A DNA stretch of 30,168 nt from an uncultured Parabacteroides sp. (GCA_900541965.1 UQLN01000056.1:1-30168); one strand, 5' to 3'; shown: positions 1-7,264, counted from the stretch's first letter. Notes: a model not told the origin generated them from the sequence alone. Numbers and translations: made by a program.

Positions 1-863
1 ACTACGGTGCATTCATCGAAATCGCTCCGGGCGTAGAAGGTTTGATCCACGTTTCTGAAATGTCTTGGACACAGCACTTGCGTTCTGCTCAGGACTTCAT
101 GAAAGTTGGTGACGAAATCGAAGCAGTTATCCTGACTTTGGATCGCGACGAACGTAAGATGTCTTTGGGTATCAAACAGCTGAAAGCTGACCCATGGGAA
201 AACATCGAAGAACGTTTCCCTGTAGGTTCTCGCCACATGGCTAAAGTTCGTAACTTCACTAACTTCGGTGTATTCGTAGAAATCGAAGAAGGTGTAGACG
301 GTTTGATCCATATTTCCGACTTGTCTTGGACAAAGAAAATCAAACACCCGTCAGAATTTACCCAGATTGGTGCTGAAATCGAAGTTCAGGTACTGGAAAT
401 CGACAAAGAAAACCGCCGTTTGAGCTTAGGCCACAAACAGTTGGAAGAAAATCCTTGGGATGTATTCGAAACAATCTTCACAGTAGGTTCTATCCACGAA
501 GGTACAATCATCGAAGTATTGGATAAGGGTGCTGTAATCTCTTTGCCTTACGGCGTAGAAGGTTTCGCAACTCCGAAACATCTTGTAAAAGAAGACGGTT
601 CTCAGGCTGCTGTAGACGAAAAACTGCAGTTCAAGGTAATCGAATTTAACAAGGAAGCTAAGAGAATCATCCTTTCTCATAGCCGTATATTCGAAGACGA
701 ACAGAAAGGTGCCAAGAAAGAAGCTGGCGACAAAAAGCCGGCTGCAAAACGTGGTGGAAAGAAAGAAGAAGAATCTGCAATGGTAACCGGTCCGGTTGAA
801 AAGACTACACTGGGTGACATTGAAGAGCTTGCTGCTTTAAAAGAAAAATTAGCAGGTAAGTAA
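1..863 (+). CDS. rpsA: 30S ribosomal protein S1, C-terminal part (5' end outside window)
   Basis: The reading frame is open from base 3 and runs to a TAA at 861-863, so the gene enters from the left edge. S1 recruits mRNA to the 30S ribosome through repeated OB-fold S1 domains. Three are visible: one cut by the window edge (GAFIEIAPGVEGLIHVSEMSW), one with TNFGVFVEIEEGVDGLIHISDLSW split around residue 90 of the visible part, and a more diverged one with DKGAVISLPYGVEGFATPKHL. The C-terminal tail is Lys/Glu/Ala rich, as in Bacteroidales S1. Codon use is strongly biased to few codons (GAA, AAA, CGT, GGT), typical of a highly expressed gene and unlike the rest of the window. The first ATG in the window (42) is internal, not the true start. 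Confidence 0.96.
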   Translation, partial: YGAFIEIAPGVEGLIHVSEMSWTQHLRSAQDFMKVGDEIEAVILTLDRDERKMSLGIKQLKADPWENIEERFPVGSRHMAKVRNFTNFGVFVEIEEGVDGLIHISDLSWTKKIKHPSEFTQIGAEIEVQVLEIDKENRRLSLGHKQLEENPWDVFETIFTVGSIHEGTIIEVLDKGAVISLPYGVEGFATPKHLVKEDGSQAAVDEKLQFKVIEFNKEAKRIILSHSRIFEDEQKGAKKEAGDKKPAAKRGGKKEEESAMVTGPVEKTTLGDIEELAALKEKLAGK

Positions 864-883
864 TTATTCTTTTCAAATATAAT

Positions 884-917
884 AAAAAAGACTGCCTGAT
901 TCAGGCGGTCTTTTTTT
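884..917 (+). terminator. Rho-independent terminator of rpsA
   Basis: GACTGCCTGA pairs with TCAGGCGGTC (one G-U), flanked by an A run before and seven T after. It starts about 20 bases after the rpsA stop. Confidence 0.88.
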
Positions 918-1024
918 GTTCAAAAAGTTAGCTTTTGATTCGATTATATGGCGATTTGATAGAATAAAGCCTTTTGTACTGACTCGACATCTGTGAATAA
1001 AATGCATTTCAGGAGAAAACGGAC

Positions 1025-1222
1025 GCTTTTTGTTGCTAAAACGGAGGTTTTTCTACACTATCCGGAACCTATTTCCATGTATTCGGCGGGTAATTCCAAC
1101 TATCTCCGCGGATAATTCCAACTGTTTGCGCACTAAAATATAACGATCCGCGCAGATAAAACATACATGTTTTGACTTCAAAGCATATATGTTTCGATTT
1201 CAAAGCATGTATGCTTTGTTTT
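1025..1222. repeat. Degenerate tandem array with 22-base period
   Basis: Cut into 22-base steps from 1025, the segment gives about nine related units. The clearest neighbours are 1091 and 1113, which both begin TAATTCCAACT, and 1157, 1179 and 1201, which share CATA/CATG cores (CATACATG, CATATATG, CATGTATG) with TTTYGAYTT tails. Units at 1047, 1069 and 1091 share a CCGG/CGGCGG/CGCGG end. The array lies in the 770-base gap between rpsA and the next gene. I see no coding potential in it. The remainder of the gap (918-1024 and 1223-1568) shows nothing I can name. Confidence 0.6.
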
Positions 1223-1568
1223 TAGACAGTATAAGGCAGAGATGCGGCTCTGGAATGATTGAAAAACCGACCCCGGCATGGATATTAAATAGTTTATTAT
1301 ATTCAGAAAAACGTAACTATATGATTTGTCTAATATTTCGCGAATAAACGCGAATTAAGAAATATAAGGCTTGTATTAATCAGTATTTATTCGCGGAATC
1401 CGCGTCAAAAAATAATTTTCGCGCTCTGTCATTTAGTAACCATACATCCATCTGCGTCAACAAACAGATAAAGCTAAACTTCGCGAGAGCGGCATATTTG
1501 AGGCTTCTCCCGTACCTGTATTCATATAAGCCGCCAATGGATAAGGTGTTTTGTCTTTTTGATAAAAC

Positions 1569-1608
1569 AAACAAGGTCATCTCAGTTTAAAATGAGACAA
1601 CCTTGTTT
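1569..1608 (-). terminator. Rho-independent terminator of the small unknown gene
   Basis: AACAAGGT and TCTCA on one side pair with TGAGA and ACCTTGTT on the other, with GTTTAAAA as loop. On the minus strand the stem is followed by TTTGTTTTAT. It lies about 25 bases past the stop of the gene at 1634-1885. Confidence 0.75.
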
Positions 1609-1633
1609 CTTCCTCTTATAAAAGTTACTTTTT

Positions 1634-1885
1634 CTACTCTGGTGCGGCTTCTTCCGCCTGTTCTCCATAGAACTGGCAGCTTTCGCCAATACCAAGCATG
1701 CTGTTTATTTCATGCCGTTTATCTAAATCAGTAAAATAAGTTTCTACTACCTTATATATATCGAAACCATCTGTCGAGCCTGCCGCGAGGTTTAATGCTT
1801 CTACCAATTTGCCGACAGCTCTATGGATCTCATTTTTCTCAATCAGATGAAATTCGTTGTTGTGAATTAATTGACACTTTCCCAT
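1634..1885 (-). CDS. Hypothetical 83-residue protein
   Basis: I do not recognise the family. The product is small and acidic towards its end (EQAEEAAPE), with no signal peptide or membrane segment. Its N-terminal half looks helical (EKNEIHRAVGKLVEALNLAA). ATG is at 1885. It stands alone, with a good terminator just downstream and about 290 bases of AT-rich non-coding DNA upstream. The terminator and ordinary amino acid composition argue that it is a real gene. It has no partner in the neighbourhood from which to infer a job. Confidence 0.65.
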   Translation of the reverse strand: MGKCQLIHNNEFHLIEKNEIHRAVGKLVEALNLAAGSTDGFDIYKVVETYFTDLDKRHEINSMLGIGESCQFYGEQAEEAAPE

Positions 1886-2065
1886 GATGTTTGACTTTAA
1901 AGTTATACATGCTCATTCGTTTATAAAAAATAAAGCAGTGTATTTTGTACTGCTTCTTCTTTTTTAGTGCACTAAATATACAAACATATTATGAGCTTTC
2001 ACATTTTTCCGTACTTATTATTTCAAATAATTATTAATTGTGGGTAATTACCATTTCTCTTACCG

Positions 2066-2091
2066 GGAAAATCAAAAATATATGATTTTCC
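2066..2091. promoter_or_regulatory. 9-base inverted repeat upstream of the receiver gene
   Basis: GGAAAATCA at 2066-2074 and its exact complement TGATTTTCC at 2083-2091 enclose an 8-base spacer. It sits about 90 bases before the start at 2178 and has no following T run, so an operator or a leader hairpin is more likely than a terminator. Function is inferred from position only. Confidence 0.3.
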
Positions 2092-2177
2092 GAGCTTACA
2101 GAGTGAGAATAAGTTTGTTTCTGTTTGGTTATGTGAAAATTAATATGGAAATTTGTTGACATATAATATGGAATGCT

Positions 2178-2567
2178 ATGGACAAATATGATTTTGGTAA
2201 AGAATTTACTATTTTGGTTGCAGAAGATGAAGAGAGTAACTTTTTATTGTTGAAGACAATATTAAAAAAGTATACCAATGTCCTTCATGCAAGAACCGGT
2301 AAAGAGTTATTGCAAATGTACCAAGACGAGCATTCGGATTTAATTTTGATGGACATTAAAATGCCGGAGATGAATGGACTCGAAGCACTGAAGGAAATCC
2401 GTAAGATTGATTCGTCCATCCCGGTGATAATGCAATCGGCTTATGCTTTTGAGAACGATATGGAAGCAGCACGTGAAGCCGGCAGCAACGGATTTATAAC
2501 CAAACCGATCAGTGTTGCCATCTTAAAGGATACGATTAAGAAATTCATTCCCCAGATAGAATTCTAA
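2178..2567 (+). CDS. Stand-alone response regulator receiver (CheY-like)
   Basis: At 129 residues the protein is a single receiver domain with no output domain. The acidic pocket is E16-D17, the phospho-acceptor is D59 in LILMDIKMPEMNG, the switch Ser is S87 in VIMQSAYA, and the conserved Lys is K109 in FITKP. All key residues are present, so it should be phosphorylated by a histidine kinase. Such single-domain receivers usually act in phosphorelays or by binding a target protein. No kinase gene lies next to it, so the partner is elsewhere. It converges on the sigma-factor operon, with 18 bases between the two stop codons. Confidence 0.9.
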   Translation: MDKYDFGKEFTILVAEDEESNFLLLKTILKKYTNVLHARTGKELLQMYQDEHSDLILMDIKMPEMNGLEALKEIRKIDSSIPVIMQSAYAFENDMEAAREAGSNGFITKPISVAILKDTIKKFIPQIEF

Positions 2568-2585
2568 AATCCCATTTGCTCCCGG

Positions 2586-2930
2586 CTATTTGTTTTTGTG
2601 AAATAACCGGCGCAGGCGATAATCCAGATACAGCAGAAATAAAACTATACTTCCAATGAAAAGATAAAAATGGAAGGTAGAAGGATGTATCGGTTCAATG
2701 GTTATTTTAGGTAAGTCCATGTAAAGGAACGCAGCAATTCCCAACGCCACCATAAATAGAGAAGCCAGTATTACTGCAATCAGTCCCATACGTTCGTTCC
2801 GTTTCTTTATCTTTATGGCTTCTTTTGTTATTTGTTCCATTACATTCATACGAAAGGAGGCTGGAAGCGGTTCTTCCTGCATGTTTCTAAACAAATCTTT
2901 TAAGATGTCTTTTTCCTGTTTTGTATTCAT
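2586..2930 (-). CDS. Small membrane protein of the sigma operon, possible anti-sigma factor
   Basis: This 114-residue protein has a cytoplasmic N-terminal stretch of about 45 residues (QEKDILKDLFRNMQEEPLPASF), then two membrane helices at about 49-70 and 85-104, and ends RRLFHKNK. It begins 3 bases after the stop of the ECF sigma gene, so the two are surely co-transcribed. Small membrane proteins encoded directly after an ECF sigma gene commonly hold the sigma factor inactive at the membrane. I see no zinc-binding HxxxCxxC motif, so the anti-sigma role rests on position and topology only. Confidence 0.8.
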   Translation of the reverse strand: MNTKQEKDILKDLFRNMQEEPLPASFRMNVMEQITKEAIKIKKRNERMGLIAVILASLFMVALGIAAFLYMDLPKITIEPIHPSTFHFYLFIGSIVLFLLYLDYRLRRLFHKNK

Positions 2931-2933
2931 TGT

Positions 2934-3488
2934 CTAATCCTCCATTCCTTTTAATATAACAAATAACTTTTTCCGAATACGATGTAGTTTCACTTTTGTA
3001 TTCGAGGGAGTGAGCCCGGTGATGTCGGCAATCTCTTCTATTGTCTTTTCTTTCATGTAAAAGAGCAGGATGATTGCCCGTTCGTCCGGGGGCAGTTTAG
3101 CCAAGGCTGCATCCAACATTTCCAGCTGTCCGGTTGTGTCATTTCTTCCTAAGGCGTCTGCAACATCTTCTTCGGATACATTATTAATGATAGATTCCTC
3201 TATTGCCAGGAATTCATTTTTCTTTTTCCGGGTTGCCGAGATAGCCGTATTATAGGCAATCCGGTAAATCCAGGTGGAAAAACTACTGTTCCCTTTAAAT
3301 GAAGACAGATTACGGAATACCTTTACAAACACATCCTGTGCAAGTTCTTCCGCATCTTCCCGGTTTCTGACTACCTTTAAAATAAGCGAATATACCTGGT
3401 GGCTGTATTTATCCAGAAGACAAGCAAAACATGCCGTATCTCCTGATTGTATCCTTTCTATATAATATGTATCGGTATACAATTCCAT
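2934..3488 (-). CDS. ECF-type RNA polymerase sigma factor
   Basis: The 184-residue product has region 2 (YSLILKVVRNREDAEELAQD, then FSTWIYRIAYN) and region 4 (LPPDERAIILLFYMKEKTIE, then EIADITGLTPSNTKVKLHRI), the whole content of an ECF sigma. A longer reading from 3539 exists, but the MELYTDTYY start at 3488 matches family length, and the putative promoter (3502-3527) lies inside the longer version, so I use 3488. The mRNA would then have a leader of only a few bases. The next gene encodes a small membrane protein 3 bases downstream. The divergent gene at 3640 has the same promoter type, so it probably belongs to the regulon. Confidence 0.93.
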   Translation of the reverse strand: MELYTDTYYIERIQSGDTACFACLLDKYSHQVYSLILKVVRNREDAEELAQDVFVKVFRNLSSFKGNSSFSTWIYRIAYNTAISATRKKKNEFLAIEESIINNVSEEDVADALGRNDTTGQLEMLDAALAKLPPDERAIILLFYMKEKTIEEIADITGLTPSNTKVKLHRIRKKLFVILKGMED

Positions 3489-3501
3489 TTGTATTATAAT
3501 G

Positions 3502-3527
3502 GACGCAAATAAAGTTGCCAGGTTACA
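3502..3527 (-). promoter_or_regulatory. ECF-type promoter of the sigma operon
   Basis: On the minus strand TGTAACC (3527-3521) is followed after exactly 15 bases by CGTC (3505-3502). AAC at -35 and CGT at -10 are the general signature of ECF promoters. The identical arrangement faces the other way at 3572-3597. Confidence 0.6.
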
Positions 3528-3571
3528 ACTTGCATACACAAAAATAATAATATTTTTTTATTGTAGCTATC

Positions 3572-3597
3572 TGTAACCTTTTGGAAATCTCGACGTC
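3572..3597 (+). promoter_or_regulatory. ECF-type promoter of the divergent membrane gene
   Basis: TGTAACC at 3572-3578 and CGTC at 3594-3597 are separated by 15 bases, the same motifs and spacing as the sigma gene's own promoter. The start codon at 3640 lies about 40 bases downstream. Confidence 0.6.
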
Positions 3598-3639
3598 AAA
3601 AGGGCAAAGAGTTTAATTAATCATTAAAATAGTACAGTT

Positions 3640-4086
3640 ATGATGGATTTTATTATGGTTCCGCTGGTAGTCGGAATTTGTATTGCAGGAGTGTATGGTT
3701 TGTTTGAGTTGTTCGTCCGCAGAAAAGAACGTTTGGCTATTATCGAGAAAATAGGGGAGAAACTGGATGCCTCGGCATTTGAGGGTAAGTTGAGGTTGCC
3801 CAAATACGGTGCATTCAGTAATATCTCATTTTCTTCTTTAAAAGCAGGATGCTTGCTGGCAGGTATCGGCTTGGGTTTGTTGATTGGTTTTATTGTTACC
3901 ACATCAATCGGTATGAGCAGTAATATGTCTTATATGGGAGATGGCTGGCAGGGTTGGTATCGTCATGAATTGGCAGGAACCGTCTATGGTGCATCTGTTT
4001 TACTGTTTGGAGGTATCGGGTTGATTGTTGCTTTTATTGTTGAAATGAAGCTGCATAAGAATGAAAAAGATTCCGAGACTAAATAA
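3640..4086 (+). CDS. Membrane protein, DUF6249-like
   Basis: The product has 148 residues with three likely membrane helices: about 4-25 (IMVPLVVGICIAGVYGLFEL), about 70-90 (GCLLAGIGLGLLIGFIVTTS) and about 113-135 (GASVLLFGGIGLIVAFIVEM). A cytoplasmic segment with RRKERLAIIEKIGEKLD follows the first helix. This pattern matches the Bacteroidetes DUF6249 family as I remember it; no biochemical role is known to me. It is divergent from the ECF sigma gene and has a copy of the same promoter, so it is probably a target of that sigma. ATG at 3640 is followed directly by a second ATG at 3643; either could be used. Confidence 0.8.
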   Translation: MMDFIMVPLVVGICIAGVYGLFELFVRRKERLAIIEKIGEKLDASAFEGKLRLPKYGAFSNISFSSLKAGCLLAGIGLGLLIGFIVTTSIGMSSNMSYMGDGWQGWYRHELAGTVYGASVLLFGGIGLIVAFIVEMKLHKNEKDSETK

Positions 4087-4112
4087 AGGAGTTTGAGTTA
4101 TAATTTGTGTGT

Positions 4113-4158
4113 ACCCCGGTATGATCTTTTTTAAAAGAAGATTGTGCCGGGGTTTTTT
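4113..4158 (+). terminator. Rho-independent terminator
   Basis: ACCCCGGT pairs with GCCGGGGT; an inner ATCTTTT/AAAGAAGAT segment extends the stem; six T follow. It closes the membrane protein gene at 3640-4086. Confidence 0.85.
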
Positions 4159-4174
4159 CTGTAAACAGAAATGT

Positions 4175-4396
4175 ATATAAACAATTAAAGGTTGTCTCCC
4201 GACAACCCCTAACCAAACTTTGTTAACCTTAAATCTAATACTATTATGAAAAAACCACAATGCAAAGATATAGTTGCATGATAGTTTTGTCAAGTGTTCT
4301 GCGTACAATATATGTTAAGGGGAAGCGGATGTTTGGATAAAAAATGTTGGGTAGTTTGAATGGATATGAAGCGCGTACAAAATCTGTTAAATTAAC
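4175..4396 (+). repeat. Long intergenic repeat, copy A
   Basis: This segment is homologous to 14885-15108. The first 90 bases are almost identical: TATAAACAATTAAAGG, the stem-loop GGTTGTC-TCCC-GACAACC at 4190-4207, then TTAACCTTAAATCTAATAC. The rest is diverged but still alignable (GTCAAGTGTT, ATGTTAA, TGTTTG, ATAAAAA, TTAAATTAAC). It contains a mini-reading frame, ATG at 4246 to TGA at 4281 (MKKPQCKDIVA). It sits between convergent genes, and its end includes the stop codon of the WYL gene. I see no transposase and no clear terminal inverted repeats. It could be the leftover 5' leader of a larger gene family, a small mobile element or a structured RNA. Confidence 0.7.
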
Positions 4397-5435
4397 GGTT
4401 GCTTTTATCTTCGTCGTGGGGTGGATTGTATAAATCCAGAGTTGCTCTCAGTTTCTTTTGTATTAAATTAGCGAGGGATACCGGTGCCAGTATTTTTATC
4501 CCTTCGGCAAATCCGAACAGGTCGCGTACCAGCTCTTTATTGATAATAACTTCTATCTCGAAAATCATGTTACCTCCTTTTTCTTCAATCAGACGCTGGC
4601 TTTTGTGAATAGGTTTGGTCAGGACATAAAAAGCATCAGGCTTTTGTACCTGAAAACGGACTTTCTCGGGTTTGGAACCGATGCTTTTGGTGACTCCTAC
4701 GATATCATCAAAGAAAGTCAGAGGGTCGAAAATGTCATTCTCGTGATAGAGTTCGTTTTCTGCTATGGATAAGTTGTGGATGCGGTCGAGCGCAAGGTTT
4801 AATAGAACCTTTTTGTTCTTCTTTTTCACTCCGAGTACAAACCAGCGGTTCCTGTATTCTTTTAACAAGTAGGGATAGAAAATAAAAGAAGAAGCGGAGC
4901 GCGCAGTAAAAGAGCGGTACTTCATATCTAATGCCTGTTTGTTGACAACTGCATTATAAATAGTGTCCAGATAATTTAAGCCTTTCAGATGCTCATTCTT
5001 TTCAAAATCGATTACAGGGATTGTTTGTTGGCGGACAGAAGTTACATGGTCTTCCAGGCGGTTCACGATTTCCCCCATTTCGGAGAAATAGGAAAAGCCC
5101 TTAAACTGGCGCAATACTTCCACTGCTTCCGACATAACTTTTAAATCCTGCTCGGAAAGGGGCGTGTTGGTAATGCTGTAATCCGGATCTTCGTATGTAT
5201 AGTATTTATTGTCGTACACTACAATCGGAGCATTGTAGCCTAATTTCTCACTGCGCATCATTTGGATATCCATCTGGATAGTTCTCCGGCTGATGCCTTT
5301 GTCTATGCCTTCATATTCATAAAGGGCATCGGAGCAGGCATCGATTAAATCTTCCAGCGTCCATTGCCTGTACCGGTTTCTCAGGCAGGTATCGATGGTT
5401 TTATAACGGATTAATGCGTTTCTGTTTGCAGGCAT
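4392..5435 (-). CDS. WYL-domain transcriptional regulator
   Basis: From ATG at 5435 (MPANRNALIRYKTIDTCL) the protein has 347 residues, the normal length of the family. An N-terminal winged-helix region spans roughly 1-75 (WTLEDLIDACSDAL, then GISRRTIQMDIQMMRSEKLG). The WYL domain covers about 150-245, with YPYLLKEYRNRWFVLGVKKK carrying the R-W-x-V-x-G pattern, followed by the usual C-terminal extension. WYL domains sense ligands, often nucleic acids. A reading frame extending to 5570 is rejected because the promoter at 5458-5492 lies inside it. The gene is divergent from the Ro60 gene and shares a 155-base control region with it, so it is the likely regulator of the RNA repair island, and perhaps of itself. 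Confidence 0.92.
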   Translation of the reverse strand: MPANRNALIRYKTIDTCLRNRYRQWTLEDLIDACSDALYEYEGIDKGISRRTIQMDIQMMRSEKLGYNAPIVVYDNKYYTYEDPDYSITNTPLSEQDLKVMSEAVEVLRQFKGFSYFSEMGEIVNRLEDHVTSVRQQTIPVIDFEKNEHLKGLNYLDTIYNAVVNKQALDMKYRSFTARSASSFIFYPYLLKEYRNRWFVLGVKKKNKKVLLNLALDRIHNLSIAENELYHENDIFDPLTFFDDIVGVTKSIGSKPEKVRFQVQKPDAFYVLTKPIHKSQRLIEEKGGNMIFEIEVIINKELVRDLFGFAEGIKILAPVSLANLIQKKLRATLDLYNPPHDEDKSNR

Positions 5436-5457
5436 AGTATTTGAAAAGATTTTCGGA

Positions 5458-5492
5458 CAAATATATCTCTTATTTATCGGCTTTAAGGCAAA
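5458..5492 (-). promoter_or_regulatory. Bacteroidetes-type promoter of the WYL gene
   Basis: On the minus strand TATATTTG (5465-5458) matches the TAnnTTTG -7 element, with a TTTG at 5492-5489 as -33 element. The 23-base spacing is a little long. The start codon at 5435 would follow a leader of about 20 bases. Confidence 0.5.
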
Positions 5493-5523
5493 AAAATAAT
5501 AGAAATCCTGCAAATATTTTTTG

Positions 5524-5561
5524 TTGCGCAAAAATATTGCGTACCCATGCCTGCATCTTTG
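5524..5561 (+). promoter_or_regulatory. Putative promoter and operator of the Ro60 gene
   Basis: CATCTTTG at 5554-5561 resembles the -7 box with one mismatch. No good -33 element sits at the right distance. Instead the perfect palindrome TTGCGCAA (5524-5531) and a further TTGCG at 5537-5541 occupy that place. A weak promoter that needs an activator, or a repressor site, would look like this. Binding by the WYL protein is inference. Confidence 0.4.
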
Positions 5562-5590
5562 CAATGTCAAACAAATAAAAGTAAATCGTT

Positions 5591-7108
5591 ATGAAGTTCA
5601 ATTTATTAAGCAAAAGGGCAGACAAGGTGATGAACTATGAAGGAGCGCAAGCCTGGAAATTGTCACCCGAATGGCAACTGTACACAGCTACTGTTACCTC
5701 TTCATTGAGCGAGCATTTTTATCAAAGCGCAGCCGACAGATTAGAAGCCGTACGTGATTTGATTGCACATAACGATCCTCGGTTTGTTGCACGTTTGGCA
5801 ATCTATGCTCGTACAAAAATGAATATGCGTTCTATGCCGTTAGTTTTGGCAGTGGAGTTGGCACGGGTTCATAGCGGCGACTCTGTCGTAAGCCGGATGG
5901 TTTCGCAGGTGGTTCGGCGTGCCGACGAGATAACCGAATTGCTGGCATATTATCAGCAGGCAAATGCCCGTGAGGATGTGAAGAAACTGAACAAGCTGTC
6001 CCGGCAGATACAGGCCGGATTGAAAGAAGCGTTTAACCGTTTCGACGAATACCAGTTTGCCAAATACAACCGGGATGCCGAAGTAAAGTTGAAGGATGCC
6101 TTGTTCCTTGTTCACCCGAAAGCCAAAGATGAAGCACAGCAGTTACTGTTTAATAAAATAGTAGATGATACTTTGTCCGTACCTTATACCTGGGAGACTG
6201 AACTGTCTGCCTTAGGACAGGTGAAGTTTCCTTCTATGGAAGAACGTAAGTGTGCATTCTCTTTAAAGTGGGAAGAACTGATAGATAGTGGGAAGGTCGG
6301 TTATATGGCTTTATTGCGTAACCTTCGCAATCTGTTGGAAGCGGAAGTTTCCGAGGCCTATATCAAAAAGGTATGCAGTACATTGGCTTCGCCGGAAAAT
6401 GTGCGTCGTTCCAAACAGTTGCCTTTCCGTTTCCTGGCCGCTTACCGGGAAATATCCAAGTCGACATCCGTATATGCAACCGGTTTATTGGATGCGTTGG
6501 AAGAGGCTGTTGCTGTTTCGGCTGAACATATCAAAGGATTCGGTTCGGAAACAAGTGTAGTATTAGCTTGCGACGTATCGGGTTCGATGCAACATTCGGT
6601 ATCACCGAAGAGCCGTATATATCTATACGATATAGGTTTAATGCTTGCTATGTTGCTGAAGTCACGTTGCGAACATGTAATAACCGGCATGTTCGGAGAT
6701 ACATGGAAAGTGATAAATGTGCCTTCCCGGGGAGTGCTGGCAAATGTCGATGCGTTCTATCAAAGGGAAGGGGAAGTCGGCTATGCAACCAACGGACATT
6801 TGGTGATAAAAGATTTGTTGAACCGCCGTGAGCGGATAGATAAAGTGATGTTGTTTACGGACTCCCAGTTATGGGATACGAAAGGTGGTCATAACACAAT
6901 GGCTTTTATGTGGAATGAATATAAAAAGATTTCTCCGGACAGTAAGCTGTACCTGTTTGACCTTGCCGGATACGGAATGGCTCCTTTGAATATACTCCGT
7001 GAGGATGTCTATCTGATAGCTGGTTGGTCTGATAAGATATTCGATATCCTGAATGCGATAGAACAGGGAGGAGATGCTTTGTCTGAGATAAACAACATTC
7101 CATTTTAG
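5591..7108 (+). CDS. rsr: TROVE-domain protein, bacterial Ro60 (Rsr) homologue
   Basis: This 505-residue protein has the two-part build of Ro60. Residues about 1-310 form the helical-repeat TROVE ring that binds Y RNA and the ends of misfolded RNA (SLSEHFYQSAADRLEAVRDL, then DPRFVARLAIYARTKMNMRS). Residues about 320-490 form a von Willebrand factor A domain with a complete MIDAS motif, D328-V-S330-G-S332, and a later LFTDSQ. Bacterial Ro60 proteins work with Y RNAs and exonucleases such as PNPase in RNA decay and stress recovery. The two Y-like RNAs begin 25 bases after its stop, as expected for a true partner. ATG at 5591 fits both the TROVE start and the short distance from the promoter. 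Confidence 0.95.
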   Translation: MKFNLLSKRADKVMNYEGAQAWKLSPEWQLYTATVTSSLSEHFYQSAADRLEAVRDLIAHNDPRFVARLAIYARTKMNMRSMPLVLAVELARVHSGDSVVSRMVSQVVRRADEITELLAYYQQANAREDVKKLNKLSRQIQAGLKEAFNRFDEYQFAKYNRDAEVKLKDALFLVHPKAKDEAQQLLFNKIVDDTLSVPYTWETELSALGQVKFPSMEERKCAFSLKWEELIDSGKVGYMALLRNLRNLLEAEVSEAYIKKVCSTLASPENVRRSKQLPFRFLAAYREISKSTSVYATGLLDALEEAVAVSAEHIKGFGSETSVVLACDVSGSMQHSVSPKSRIYLYDIGLMLAMLLKSRCEHVITGMFGDTWKVINVPSRGVLANVDAFYQREGEVGYATNGHLVIKDLLNRRERIDKVMLFTDSQLWDTKGGHNTMAFMWNEYKKISPDSKLYLFDLAGYGMAPLNILREDVYLIAGWSDKIFDILNAIEQGGDALSEINNIPF

Positions 7109-7130
7109 CCTCGTGCTCTTTGAATAAAGA

Positions 7131-7264
7131 ATAAACAAGTGCCGTAGATAAGGGTTACTTCGTTGGTAACGTCTGTGTCGGGGGTTCGACTCCCCCCGCT
7201 CTGCCTTGTGCAGAACGTAGCTCAGTTGGATAGAGCAAGAAAAAAGTCCCTTATCGCTTGTTGC
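7131..7264 (+). ncRNA. Y RNA (YrlA-like) with circularly permuted tRNA mimic
   Basis: The outer stem pairs AACAAG 7134-7139 with CTTGTT 7257-7262, and GATAAGGG 7147-7154 with CCCTTATC 7248-7255. The strand between them carries GCCGTAG (7141-7147), close to the GNCGAAG-like Ro60-binding motif known in Y RNAs. The body is a complete tRNA in permuted order: an anticodon-like arm 7154-7170 (GTTAC, 7-base loop with T33, GTAAC); a T arm 7180-7196 (GGGGG-TTCGACT-CCCCC); acceptor strand 3' half 7197-7204; a CTTGT closing loop; acceptor 5' half 7210-7217; T8-A9; and a D arm 7220-7236 (GCTC, AGTTGGATA with G18-G19, GAGC). The acceptor stem has 7 of 8 pairs. Salmonella YrlA has the same kind of tRNA mimic. 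Confidence 0.88.

Noticed and set aside
1339..1395. CGCGAATAAA / TTTATTCGCG inverted repeat
   Set aside because: Ten bases in an AT-rich gap with no linked gene, integrase or second copy; too weak to call an attachment site.
1380..1580. 66-residue minus-strand frame in the gap after rpsA
   Set aside because: It begins inside the terminator hairpin at 1569-1608, has no promoter and no recognisable features; probably chance.
2582..2610. CCGGCTATTT / AAATAACCGG hairpin between convergent genes as a bidirectional terminator
   Set aside because: One mismatch and no good T run on either side; it may help termination but I could not support it.
4392..5570. Longer start for the WYL regulator (392 residues)
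   Set aside because: The extra 45 residues do not resemble a WYL protein and would cover the promoter region shared with the Ro60 gene.
7154..7237. An ordinary tRNA gene
   Set aside because: D and T arms are present but in permuted order, with the 5' and 3' acceptor halves joined by CTTGT, so no normal tRNA could be made; a Y RNA fits better.
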